64,000 nucleotides of DNA from Pseudomonadota bacterium (GTDB lineage Bacteria; Bdellovibrionota; Bacteriovoracia; Bacteriovoracales; Bacteriovoracaceae): contig JAIYDL010000007.1 in the NCBI GenBank assembly GCA_027487515.1, forward strand, positions 62,001 through 126,000. Reading direction: 5' to 3'. Within the stretch, counting starts at the first letter, position 1; every line of letters begins with the position of its first letter. Positions 18,534 through 26,797 of this stretch are shown piece after piece. The translations under genes and the position numbers were made by a program. The notes beneath the pieces were generated by a model. The model was given only the letters and a program-made list of their open reading frames with translations, was not told where the DNA came from and searched no databases.

Positions 18534-19584
18534 GGAAACCCTCGTCTCTGAGCGCGGCTTCACTCTCCTCGAGATCCTGATCGCGATCACCATCCTTGCG
18601 CTCATTTCTCTGGCCGTCGTGAGCATCACGGAAAACGCGGCCCTCACGAAAGAGCGCACGACGGAAGTGAACGAGAACAACCTCCAGATCGAGACCGCCA
18701 TGAACCGGTTCGAGTGGGATCTCTCCCAGGTCTATTCGCCGCTGTATTTTTCCACGCTCATGAGCATGAACAATGCCCCCGTGGGAGGAAACCCCGGTGG
18801 GGCGGGGGGGAACTCCGGGACCGACGGGGACGCAAACGACATCGTTCCCCCAGCCCCAACGGGCCCCGGGGCAGGCATGGGTCCTCTCGCTCAGCAGTAC
18901 TTCGAACAGCTGATCCAACGCTTCGAGCGCAACGAGCACTTCATGGGTGTCAGTAAAGAAGGCTTCCCTGTCCCTCGGTTCTACGCACCGGAGAAGTCGG
19001 TCTTCGAGTTCTTCACCACGTCGAACCGACGGAAGGTCGAAAACCAAAAGCAGTCTCACTTCGCCTGGGTCCGCTACGCGCTTGCCGAGCAGACGCAGAC
19101 GGAAGAAGAGGAAAAAAACCCCGAGATGCCGAAGTCACTTAAAAGCCTGGTCCGCTACTTCTCGGCCGAAGACCCCTACTCCGAGAAACGGATCAACATC
19201 GAAGACCTCGACCGCGTTAAGGGAGCGGTGCTCCTGCGGAATGTGGAGAAGCTAGAGTTTCAATTCTGGGACTTGCAGCGCCGGAAATGGGAAACATCCC
19301 TGCGGGCCATTCAGAACGGTGAATCCATCATCCGGGGGGTCAAAGTGCTGATCACCTGGTACGACTCCTTCGGCGCCCAGCGCTCGGCTTCGCGGATTTT
19401 CAGAACTCACTGGCCTCTCGTGGCCCCCCAGGACCAGAGCGGTCAGACAACCGGAGCTCAGGCCGGCATGCAGGCCGGTGCACAGGCAGGAATTCAGTCC
19501 GGTGCCCAAGCAGGTGTCCAATCCGGTGCCCAGGCCGGCTTCCAGGGTGGCCCCCTCCAAGGGGGAGTTTCGAATGGGTTTTAG
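18502..19584 (+). CDS. gspJ: Type II secretion minor pseudopilin GspJ with octapeptide-repeat tail
   Basis: The leader ends at ERG|FTLLEILIAITILALISLAV (Glu5 present). The globular region spans roughly residues 50-305 and includes a Gly-rich insertion near 90-130. The C-terminus carries four consecutive copies of an octapeptide of form GAQAGxQ(A/S/G) (318-349), not a usual part of GspJ. It overlaps gspI and gspK at its two ends. Confidence 0.9.
   Translation: MSASNSTSVSKETLVSERGFTLLEILIAITILALISLAVVSITENAALTKERTTEVNENNLQIETAMNRFEWDLSQVYSPLYFSTLMSMNNAPVGGNPGGAGGNSGTDGDANDIVPPAPTGPGAGMGPLAQQYFEQLIQRFERNEHFMGVSKEGFPVPRFYAPEKSVFEFFTTSNRRKVENQKQSHFAWVRYALAEQTQTEEEEKNPEMPKSLKSLVRYFSAEDPYSEKRINIEDLDRVKGAVLLRNVEKLEFQFWDLQRRKWETSLRAIQNGESIIRGVKVLITWYDSFGAQRSASRIFRTHWPLVAPQDQSGQTTGAQAGMQAGAQAGIQSGAQAGVQSGAQAGFQGGPLQGGVSNGF
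19453..19548 (+). repeat. 24-bp tandem repeat, four copies, in gspJ
   Basis: Four in-frame 24-bp units encode GAQAGMQA, GAQAGIQS, GAQAGVQS and GAQAGFQG. The units differ at synonymous sites, so the repeat is not a very recent expansion. Confidence 0.85.
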
Positions 19585-20938
19585 AAAAGACGCCACACTC
19601 ATCCTCAGGAACGAGCGCGGCATCGCTCTCATGATGATCATGACGGCCATTCTCCTCCTCATGGCGATCTACGGCGAATTCACCTTCGAGTCCAAGATCG
19701 CCCGGCTCAAGACCACCAACATCCTCGATAAGTCCCAGGCGAAGCTCCTCGCGGAGTCTGGAGTTCAGCTGGCGATGACTCGCTTGCGGCTCTACAAAGA
19801 GGCGTTCAACGCCGTTCAAAAGAACGCGAATGCCAAGAACATGGTGCAGGGACAGCTCCTCAATCAGCTCTGGGAAGTCCCGTTTATTTTTCCCATCCCC
19901 GTCGGGGCCGGCGCGAACGCGGCTTTCAAGGAAACGGTGACTAAGTTTGAAAAGGAAACTCTCCTCGAGGGAGAGATGAAGGTCAGCATCCAAAACATCT
20001 CCAACCGACTCAACCTCAACATGCTCCGCATCGACATGACGAAGTTCAATCCGGATGCCTCCGCGAATGACGGCCAGGATAATACCTCTGCACTCAACAT
20101 GGCGGACAACGCCATCGCCAGCGACGTCTCCGTCGACCAGTCTCTCTTCTTTCTGTTAAAACGCCTCGTGGACCAAAAGCGTGAAAAAGACGAGGCCTTC
20201 GATGGCCGCTACTCGAACCTCAACTACCAGGAACTCGTGACGAACCTGAAGTACTTTGTCTCGGACGCCGGAGGCATGGCCCAGGACCCGCTTGCGGCCG
20301 AAGCAGAGAGTAACTTCCAGCGCATTCCCCTCACGCCGAAGTTCGGCCCCCTGGGTTCCGGCAGTGAGCTCTTTGCGATCCCTGGCTGGAACGATGAGCT
20401 CATCGAACTGATCCAGAACGAATTCTCGGTCTACCCGAATACCCAGATCGACTTTAATAAGCTCACCGCGAACATGCTCAAGATCCTGATCCCGACGATG
20501 ACCGAGGACGACGTCCGCGAATTCTTCATCTGGCGCGACGACCCGGAGCAACCGAAGTTCATTAACTCCAAGGCCGACTTCAAGCGCTACATCGTCGAGC
20601 AGGAGCGCCTCCTCTCAGAGACCGACTTCGACTCCCGGCTGAAACTTTTCGAGGACAAAGGAATTTCCTTCGGCTCGAATCCGAACCTCTTCAAGATTAT
20701 TTCGGAAGGGAGCTACAACCGCGCCAACTACACCCTCGTCGCCTTCGTCGTCCTTCCGAAGAACGAAACCAATGCACAGGCCCCGTGCCCCCAGGGACAG
20801 GTCGGTGCCCCTCCCAACTGCCGACCGCTCAACCCCGGAGAAGTTCCCCCTCCACAGCCACCGGGCGGAACGCCACCCACTGGAGAGCAGAACACTCAGC
20901 TTCTCGAGCCGAAGATCATCGAGATCCAGGTCAACTAG
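19574..20938 (+). CDS. gspK: Type II secretion minor pseudopilin GspK
   Basis: The leader ends at NERG|IALMMIMTAILLLMAIYGEF. The position normally occupied by Glu5 is not Glu, as is common for GspK, the tip subunit. The large alpha-helical/saposin-like domain contains the N-R-L-N-L-N motif (ISNRLNLNMLRID) found in GspK. The length of 454 is above the usual ~320. The tail is proline- and glycine-rich. The ATG has GGGGGAG 6 bases upstream and overlaps gspJ by 11 bases. Confidence 0.9.
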   Translation: MGFRKDATLILRNERGIALMMIMTAILLLMAIYGEFTFESKIARLKTTNILDKSQAKLLAESGVQLAMTRLRLYKEAFNAVQKNANAKNMVQGQLLNQLWEVPFIFPIPVGAGANAAFKETVTKFEKETLLEGEMKVSIQNISNRLNLNMLRIDMTKFNPDASANDGQDNTSALNMADNAIASDVSVDQSLFFLLKRLVDQKREKDEAFDGRYSNLNYQELVTNLKYFVSDAGGMAQDPLAAEAESNFQRIPLTPKFGPLGSGSELFAIPGWNDELIELIQNEFSVYPNTQIDFNKLTANMLKILIPTMTEDDVREFFIWRDDPEQPKFINSKADFKRYIVEQERLLSETDFDSRLKLFEDKGISFGSNPNLFKIISEGSYNRANYTLVAFVVLPKNETNAQAPCPQGQVGAPPNCRPLNPGEVPPPQPPGGTPPTGEQNTQLLEPKIIEIQVN

Positions 20939-20995
20939 CCGTTAGCGACCGAGAAATGCCTAGGTTTTTCCAGGGAATTAGTTGAAAATATTTCT

Positions 20996-22585
20996 ATGCA
21001 CGTACTCGCCATTGACGTCGGAACCTATAGTATCAAGTACCTCTCCTCCTTCGTAGATCGCCGGAAGATCGCGCACGCAGACATGAGCGAGATCATCCTT
21101 CGCGACTACATGACGGATCACCCCGATCTCACCGCAGAAGAGAGTGTCGCCGCGATCATCCAGGACGTCATCGACACCACGGCCAGGCCCGACACCCGGA
21201 TCATTTACCAGGCCGACCATCACCTGATGACGACCCGGTTCCTGACGATGCCGGTGAAAAGCAAAAAGAAGGCCGAGCTCATGCTGGGGTTCCAGCTCGA
21301 GGAGGACATTCCCTACGCACTGAGCGAGATCCACTACGCGTACCGCCTCGAGGGCCAGAAGACCCAGCACACAGCGATGGTCGAGCTCGTGCGCGAAAGC
21401 GTTTTTGAGGCCTACTACAATGCGCTCCGGGATAAGAACATTCTCCCAACGATCCTGTCGACCGAGCCCTCGGTGGTTGAGAATTTTCTCAACCTCAACC
21501 CGATCGCAGGCCCCGTCTGTATCCTCGACATAGGCCACCGAACGACGAAGGCGTACTTCTTCTATAACTCCCGGCTCCTCGTGACCCACCTCTCGTATTT
21601 CGGTGGCCACCAGATCAACGAGATGATCGCAGAGACCTACAAGATCGAGGCCGATGAAGCGGTCATCTACAAGCACCAGAATGCCTTCCTCCTCACTTCC
21701 GCCCAGTACGCGGAGGTCGAGGATGTCCAGCGGGAATTCGCTGCTTCGATGGATAAGGTCTTCACCGCCTTAGTGGGAGATTTCCAGCGCTGGAAGATCG
21801 GGTTCAAGGTCAACTTCGGTCTCTCGCTCCAGCACGTCTTCCTCTGCGGCGGAACGGCGAACGTAAAAAACATCCCCAACTACTTGACCGAGAAGTGGGA
21901 CACGAAGGTGACTCTCCTAGAGAGCTTCGGCAAGGTCGAGGCCGAAAAGGTCGATCTCTCGGCGAAGAACAAATCGAAGTTCGCTCTCGTGAACATGATG
22001 GTCGTGGGCTTCCGACGGAAGAATCGCTTCATCAACCTTCTCACCGGCCGCTTCGCCCAGGCCTCGTCATCGGAAGTCCCGCTCCAGTCGTTCGCCTTCA
22101 TCGGAGTGAGGGTCGGTGCCGCCGCACTCGTCCTCGCGCTCTCGCTCTTCGCCGAGCGGTTTTTCATCGAGCGGGACATCGCTTTCGTGAACAAGAAAAT
22201 GGGTGAGGTTCTCAAGAACTCCGAACTCGCCATCCCGGGTCGCCTCCGGCGGAGCGCCACCGTGACTCCGAAGCTCGTCGTGGACGCGTTGGTGCGGAAA
22301 CAGCGGGACGTCCGGCAGGAGATCTCCACACTCCAGGCAGCGGTGGAAATCAAGGCCCTCGCCCCACTCGTGACGGTGAGCCAGATCGCCGCTACGGCAG
22401 AAGGCGTCACCTTGATCGACTTCCGAACGACGGACAACGGAGAAGTCACCGCCGTCTTCTCCGCCAACGCTGAGAAAGAATTGACGGACCTCAAGGGCCT
22501 CTTCGAACGCTCATCGCTCTCCGACGTCCAAGCGACCGTCAATGCCGCAAAACTTCAGCTCACGGTCACGGCCGTAGGAATCTGA
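20996..22585 (+). CDS. gspL: Type II secretion platform protein GspL (PilM-like actin-fold N-terminus)
   Basis: The N-terminal half is an actin-like ATPase fold of the PilM/GspL type (AIDVGTYSIKYLSSF at the start, ILDIGHRTTKAYFFYNSRLL near 174, FLCGGTANVKNIPNYL near 282). A single transmembrane segment follows near residues 362-388, then a periplasmic ferredoxin-like domain to 529. It recruits GspE to the membrane. A 57-base gap separates it from gspK, and gspM begins one base after its stop. Confidence 0.88.
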   Translation: MHVLAIDVGTYSIKYLSSFVDRRKIAHADMSEIILRDYMTDHPDLTAEESVAAIIQDVIDTTARPDTRIIYQADHHLMTTRFLTMPVKSKKKAELMLGFQLEEDIPYALSEIHYAYRLEGQKTQHTAMVELVRESVFEAYYNALRDKNILPTILSTEPSVVENFLNLNPIAGPVCILDIGHRTTKAYFFYNSRLLVTHLSYFGGHQINEMIAETYKIEADEAVIYKHQNAFLLTSAQYAEVEDVQREFAASMDKVFTALVGDFQRWKIGFKVNFGLSLQHVFLCGGTANVKNIPNYLTEKWDTKVTLLESFGKVEAEKVDLSAKNKSKFALVNMMVVGFRRKNRFINLLTGRFAQASSSEVPLQSFAFIGVRVGAAALVLALSLFAERFFIERDIAFVNKKMGEVLKNSELAIPGRLRRSATVTPKLVVDALVRKQRDVRQEISTLQAAVEIKALAPLVTVSQIAATAEGVTLIDFRTTDNGEVTAVFSANAEKELTDLKGLFERSSLSDVQATVNAAKLQLTVTAVGI

Positions 22586-22586
22586 C

Positions 22587-23237
22587 ATGGAAGACTTTAC
22601 CAAAACCGCAAGCATCCCTCTGTTCAAGAAAGTCGACCGGGAGATCTTCGCTCGGATCGACAAGTTCAAGCTCACTCCCTCGTACAACAACCTCCAGGAT
22701 TTCTACAACAGCTTCGACGAGGAACAACAGAAAGCGCTCAAGGGCGCCGTGCTCCTGGGAATCTTCGTCCTCCCCCTCCTCTTCCTAAGCCTCTTGTGGT
22801 GGCAGAACAATGCCCTTCGCAGTGACCTGGACCTGCGGCTCTCCCTCATCGCCAAGGCCAACCAGATTTTGGGCCAGCGCCGGAGCCTCGTGCAGGTGGC
22901 ACCCGCCGTGCTCTCCGAGGGGCCGATCGACGGTGAATCCATGATGTCCTCTCGCCTTTCGAACCTCCTCTCCGGTGCCGGGATCGACCTCTCCAAGATT
23001 CAGGTCCGGAACTTCACCGGGGAAATGGCGTCCGGGACAATCATGCGTGCGGAAGCCGACTTTCAGTTCTCGAACCTCTCCACGGATGAACTCACCAATG
23101 TCTTCTCAAACATGATCACGCGCGAGAAGTTCCGCATCCAGTCAGTCGCGATCAAGCGCAACCCCGACACGAATCTCCTCCAAGGGCAGTTCCACGCTAT
23201 CCATTTCGGCAACGCTCAAAACACTCAGGAGGAGTAG
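22587..23237 (+). CDS. gspM: Type II secretion protein GspM-like
   Basis: This is a 216-residue protein with a ~65-residue cytoplasmic N-terminus, one transmembrane helix (about 53-75, VLLGIFVLPLLFLSLLWW) and a periplasmic domain. Sequence similarity to classical GspM is not obvious by eye; the call rests on topology, size and its place between gspL and gspN. It starts one base after gspL. Confidence 0.75.
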   Translation: MEDFTKTASIPLFKKVDREIFARIDKFKLTPSYNNLQDFYNSFDEEQQKALKGAVLLGIFVLPLLFLSLLWWQNNALRSDLDLRLSLIAKANQILGQRRSLVQVAPAVLSEGPIDGESMMSSRLSNLLSGAGIDLSKIQVRNFTGEMASGTIMRAEADFQFSNLSTDELTNVFSNMITREKFRIQSVAIKRNPDTNLLQGQFHAIHFGNAQNTQEE

Positions 23238-23238
23238 C

Positions 23239-24156
23239 ATGGCAACGATGACCGAACTCCAGTCTCTGGAGACGATCAACTACCGCAGCCGGATCAAGGT
23301 TTACCTTTATCCGCTCCTTCTCCTGAGCGTGTTCACTCTCGCCTTCTTGAACTTCTACCCCATCAGTGACCAGCTCAAAGAGCAGATGCGGAAGAATCTC
23401 AAAGGAACGGCCTGCAACCCGGACTTCGACAAGATCGGCATCGAGTGGCTCCTTCCCAAGGTCGTAGTCACAGACCTCATGCTTCCGAGCGCCTGCCTAG
23501 GCCGCTCCGGAGCTCCCCTGAAACTCTCCTTCGTGAAGATCAACTTCCACTTCATTAACTTCTCACCGTTTGGCATCCCCTTCCGCATTGATACGGAGCT
23601 GAATGGGCAACCGCTCTCGATCTACTACGTCCAAGGGTTCAACAAGCGCCTGATCCGCTTCAAGGACCAGGCACTCGTGCTCCCGAAACTCCAGCCTCTG
23701 TTCGGAGGAAATTTCAAGCTCTCCGGGAATCTGGTCATCGATCTCTCGGCCCTCATCGGCGCCAAGAATGAACTCCAGGAATTCAGTCTCCGGGCGCGGT
23801 CCCGGGATTTCCAAATTCCCCCGCAGAACCTCCAGGGATTCACCTTCCCGAGCATGAAGGTGAACGATCTGTATGTGGAGGCCGCTTCCTCCGGCCCACG
23901 CCGGATCGTTGTTGAAAAAATGATCCTCGGCGATACGAAGGCACCCATGCGAGCAAACTTCAAAGGCCGCATCGATGTCCAGCCGGGCAATTTCGCTTTC
24001 TCCCCCCTCGACCTCACGGGCGAAGTCGCGTTCTCCGAAAAATTTAAGCAGACGGTGCCGGTGGATATGATCTTCGGGGCCTACACCCAAAAAGATGGTT
24101 TTTACCAGATCCGCTTAGGTGGTACAGTCGGACAGCCCATGCCCCTTCGACCGTAG
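23239..24156 (+). CDS. gspN: Type II secretion protein GspN (delta/Leptospira type)
   Basis: One N-terminal membrane helix (about residues 22-42) is followed by an AsmA-like beta-rich periplasmic region. The position at the end of the operon after gspM and the 305-residue length fit the GspN family found in Leptospira and delta-type bacteria. It starts one base after gspM. No prepilin peptidase (gspO/pilD) gene lies in the window, so the pseudopilins must be processed by an enzyme encoded elsewhere. Confidence 0.75.
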   Translation: MATMTELQSLETINYRSRIKVYLYPLLLLSVFTLAFLNFYPISDQLKEQMRKNLKGTACNPDFDKIGIEWLLPKVVVTDLMLPSACLGRSGAPLKLSFVKINFHFINFSPFGIPFRIDTELNGQPLSIYYVQGFNKRLIRFKDQALVLPKLQPLFGGNFKLSGNLVIDLSALIGAKNELQEFSLRARSRDFQIPPQNLQGFTFPSMKVNDLYVEAASSGPRRIVVEKMILGDTKAPMRANFKGRIDVQPGNFAFSPLDLTGEVAFSEKFKQTVPVDMIFGAYTQKDGFYQIRLGGTVGQPMPLRP

Positions 24157-24163
24157 GACCCTT

Positions 24164-25054
24164 ATGCTTATCCCTGCCCTCAACGAGGCCCTAAGAAAAT
24201 CTTGCCATCACCCCGAACTCCTCCAGGTCATGGAGTACGCAGTCTTCCCTGCGGGGAAACTCTTCAGGCCCCGGCTGGTAGAGGCCCTCGCGAAGGACCT
24301 GAGTCAGAGAGTCACCCCGGACCACCTCCATCTCGCGAGTGCGCTTGAACTCCACCATGCCTACACTCTGGTTCATGACGACCTCCCGAGCATGGACAAT
24401 GATCTGGTCCGCAGAGGAAAACCCTCGACCCACGTCCGCTACGGCGAATGGAAGGCCATCCTCGGGGGTGACGCCCTTCTGATTGCCTCCTTCGGCGAAC
24501 TCGCGAAACTCCAGCACGAGCATTTTCGCTTCATCAACCGCCTGCTCGCCTGGGCCACCGGTGCCAAGGGACTGATCGAGGGCCAATTCAGAGACCTTGG
24601 TGCTGATGGAAACCTCTCCTTCCAGTCAGTGGTCCGGATCCATGAGCTTAAAACCGCCCGCCTTATTCAGGTCGCCACCGTGGGCACCTACTTTCTCACC
24701 AGCGATCCCAAACTCCGGGGCACGATCGATTTCCTCCGGTTGGGCCGAGAAATCGGAGTCACGTTCCAACTCCTGGATGACCTCACAGAGCTCGCCGAAG
24801 AATCAGTCTCCGAGCATGAGAAACTGATTAACCCCTTTATCAACTCTTTCCCCGAGGCTTTCACCGAACTCTCCCGCTCGAGGACCCGCCTGTCCGAGAT
24901 CATCAAGGCCCACGAGCTCGAACATCTCGACGCCATGATGTCAGCATACTTCCACGCTAATAAGCAGAAGCTAGAAAAAGATTTTACCTGGCTAGAGCAT
25001 CACCTCGGACGGGAGCTCCCGGGACTCAGGTCCTGGCTCACCAGTTTCGTTTAA
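24164..25054 (+). CDS. ispA: Isoprenyl diphosphate synthase (farnesyl/geranylgeranyl type)
   Basis: It condenses IPP with allylic diphosphates. The first Asp-rich motif is intact (DDLPSMDND near residue 75, long spacer form typical of bacterial FPP synthases). GKLFRPRL near 29, RRGKPSTH near 88 and AILGGDALL near 100 are family features. The second motif reads DDLTE instead of DDxxD, with Glu at the last acidic position. The ATG at 24164 has AGGA upstream and follows gspN by 7 bases, so it may be read from the T2SS transcript. It overlaps the convergent merR-type gene by 17 bases. Confidence 0.88.
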   Translation: MLIPALNEALRKSCHHPELLQVMEYAVFPAGKLFRPRLVEALAKDLSQRVTPDHLHLASALELHHAYTLVHDDLPSMDNDLVRRGKPSTHVRYGEWKAILGGDALLIASFGELAKLQHEHFRFINRLLAWATGAKGLIEGQFRDLGADGNLSFQSVVRIHELKTARLIQVATVGTYFLTSDPKLRGTIDFLRLGREIGVTFQLLDDLTELAEESVSEHEKLINPFINSFPEAFTELSRSRTRLSEIIKAHELEHLDAMMSAYFHANKQKLEKDFTWLEHHLGRELPGLRSWLTSFV

Positions 25055-25415
25055 GCTTGATCTCTCGGATGAGCTCCAGCGCCGATACGATCTCGGCCGT
25101 TACCTCTGGAGCAAGAGTAGATGCGGGCAGAGGCAGTGAACCCAATTCTTCGGAAGGTTCGAGCTCGCCTCGAGGGGAAGACATTCTGAGCTTGGCCTGG
25201 GGAATCGTTAGCTTCTCATCGAAGAGCAGCTGCTTGACTCGAAGGATCGCTTCCACGTCTTTCCGAGCGTAGATTTTCTCACCCTTCTCGGAATTGATCG
25301 GAGCGATCTCGGGGAACTCAGTCTCCCAGAAGCGGATCACATAGGGCTTGACCCCAGTGATGGGAGTGAGCTCTTGGAATCTGAAATTTGACTTGCTTGG
25401 AATCGAAACCGTCAT
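25038..25415 (-). CDS. MerR-family DNA-binding protein
   Basis: A 125-residue protein whose N-terminal half is a MerR winged helix (FRFQELTPITGVKPYVIRFW, IYARKDVEAILRVKQLL). The C-terminus is short with no metal-binding cysteines, so it is not a classical metal or redox sensor. It sits 25 bases downstream of ihfA on the same strand, an arrangement familiar from many proteobacteria. Its role there is not established to my knowledge. Confidence 0.85.
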   Translation of the reverse strand: MTVSIPSKSNFRFQELTPITGVKPYVIRFWETEFPEIAPINSEKGEKIYARKDVEAILRVKQLLFDEKLTIPQAKLRMSSPRGELEPSEELGSLPLPASTLAPEVTAEIVSALELIREIKLKRNW

Positions 25416-25440
25416 GGAGTGAGACTAGCAGAAACAACGA

Positions 25441-25869
25441 CTAATCGTCGTCATTCTCATCGTCGTTATCATCGCCGTAAACAGTATCATCGATGTTGTT
25501 CAGGAATGACGACAGGGCCCTTGGTTTTGCGTCTTTAACTGGTAAAGCAGTGTTTTCATTTCCACTTTCATCCAAGCGGTGAGCGTAGCGCTCGGTGATG
25601 TCCTCTTTGAGAATTTGCGAAGGCTTAAACGTCAGGACCCGCCGCGCACTGATGTTCATGGCGGTTCCAGTCTGAGGGTTTCGTCCAACCCTAGTCGCCT
25701 TATCCCGGATGCTAAAATTTCCGAAGCCGGAAATTTTCACTTTCTCGCCCTTGGCCAAAGTGTCCTTGATAACTTTAAAAACGAGATCGACAAGCTCAGC
25801 CGCTTCTTTTTTAGAAAATCCAGCTTCTTTGTAGATACGCTCGACTATGTCTGCCTTAGTCATGCTCAT
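25441..25869 (-). CDS. ihfA: Integration host factor alpha-like protein (HU/IHF family) with acidic tail
   Basis: A DNA-bending nucleoid protein. The HU/IHF core spans residues 1-~93 (MTKADIVERIYKEAGFSKKE, GFGNFSIRDKATRVGRNPQT, the DNA-binding arm with the conserved NPxTG). A ~48-residue extension follows, ending in a strongly acidic tail (GDDNDDENDDD). Ordinary IHF alpha stops near residue 100. The ATG at 25869 has GGGAG 7 bases upstream. In E. coli ihfA follows pheST in the same region as rplT; here pheST is missing between rplT and ihfA. Confidence 0.88.
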   Translation of the reverse strand: MSMTKADIVERIYKEAGFSKKEAAELVDLVFKVIKDTLAKGEKVKISGFGNFSIRDKATRVGRNPQTGTAMNISARRVLTFKPSQILKEDITERYAHRLDESGNENTALPVKDAKPRALSSFLNNIDDTVYGDDNDDENDDD

Positions 25870-26007
25870 TGAAAATCTCCCATGAAGTTTCAAAAGCTTA
25901 TCGCCAATTTTTTAGAATTATTAATAGGTTAGCAGGTAACAGAATTAGTTCAAGAGAAAAAAAATCCATTTAATTCGTGATTTCCGGAACTTGGGCAGTG
26001 CTCAAAC

Positions 26008-26035
26008 AAAAAAAGCCCCTTGCGGGGCTCTTTTT
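26008..26035 (-). terminator. Terminator after rplT
   Basis: A 6-bp GC stem (26014-26019 with 26024-26029, loop TTGC) is flanked by A7 and T5, so it can work in both directions. It ends the infC-rpmI-rplT transcript and separates it from ihfA. Confidence 0.8.
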
Positions 26036-26056
26036 AAAAAATCTTGAAAATCTCGA

Positions 26057-26401
26057 TTACTTAGTGGCTTCGTGGATCGCCTTGAACGTCGAGAAGTCAT
26101 GAACCGCAAGCTCAGCAAGCATTTTACGGTTGATGGTGATGTCTTTCTTCTTAAGACCAGAAATGAACTGGCTGTAAGAAGTTCCGAGCATACGAGCTCC
26201 GGCATTGATCCGGACAATCCAAAGCTTCCGGATGTCTCTCTTGAGGAGACGACGACCGATAAAAGCGTAGTGAAGAGCGCGACGAACAGTTTCCGAAGCG
26301 TGCTTAAACTTCGTTCTCCGGTCGAAATGATAACCCTTGGCAAGCTTCAGGATTTTGTTTCTTCTTTGGCGGGCCTTAAAGCCCCGGCGGACACGTGACA
26401 T
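26057..26401 (-). CDS. rplT: 50S ribosomal protein L20
   Basis: A clear L20: MSRVRRGFKARQRRNKILKL at the N-terminus and the conserved AFIGRRLLKRDIRKLWIVRI. The length of 114 is normal. It binds 23S rRNA early in assembly, and in E. coli and Bacillus also autoregulates this operon. It lies 93 bases downstream of rpmI and is followed by a terminator. Confidence 0.98.
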   Translation of the reverse strand: MSRVRRGFKARQRRNKILKLAKGYHFDRRTKFKHASETVRRALHYAFIGRRLLKRDIRKLWIVRINAGARMLGTSYSQFISGLKKKDITINRKMLAELAVHDFSTFKAIHEATK

Positions 26402-26494
26402 ACATTTTCTCCTCTTCGATCATAGGGGGACGGAATGTCTCTTAACCCTATTTCACTACTCTCGATGGTTAACCGAATAAAAATCGGCGTTTAC

Positions 26495-26695
26495 TTAAAC
26501 AAGATACGGGATACAAGAAGCGGCATTGTGATAATCAGCTGGGTTCACGTACCCTGGAGTGCCCTTATCTTTTTTGGCCTTCTTCGATTTGTTTACAAGC
26601 AAGTGACGAAGGTGGGCCTTCTTATACTTGATTTTGCCAGTTGCTGTCACTTTAAAGCGCTTAGCAGCCGCGCGTTTTGTCTTCATCTTTGACAT
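26495..26695 (-). CDS. rpmI: 50S ribosomal protein L35
   Basis: A 66-residue basic protein with the L35 signature MKTKRAAAKRFKVTATGKIK and a histidine-rich AHLRHLLVNKSKKAKK block. It lies between infC and rplT. A terminator-like hairpin sits in its leader. Confidence 0.97.
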   Translation of the reverse strand: MSKMKTKRAAAKRFKVTATGKIKYKKAHLRHLLVNKSKKAKKDKGTPGYVNPADYHNAASCIPYLV

Positions 26696-26712
26696 ATATC
26701 GCTCCTAAAACT

Positions 26713-26739
26713 AAAAAAATGCACCCTCAAAAGAGTGCA
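26713..26739 (-). terminator. Attenuator-like terminator between infC and rpmI
   Basis: On the minus strand an 8-bp stem (26739-26732 with 26727-26720, one G-T pair, loop TTTG) is followed by seven T. It sits in the rpmI leader, where L20-dependent control acts in other bacteria. It may reduce rpmI-rplT transcription relative to infC. Confidence 0.65.
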
Positions 26740-26797
26740 CGAAAATAACATGTAAAAAGTGTTAGAGAAAGTAGTATTTGCTGTTTTTAAAGGGTTT

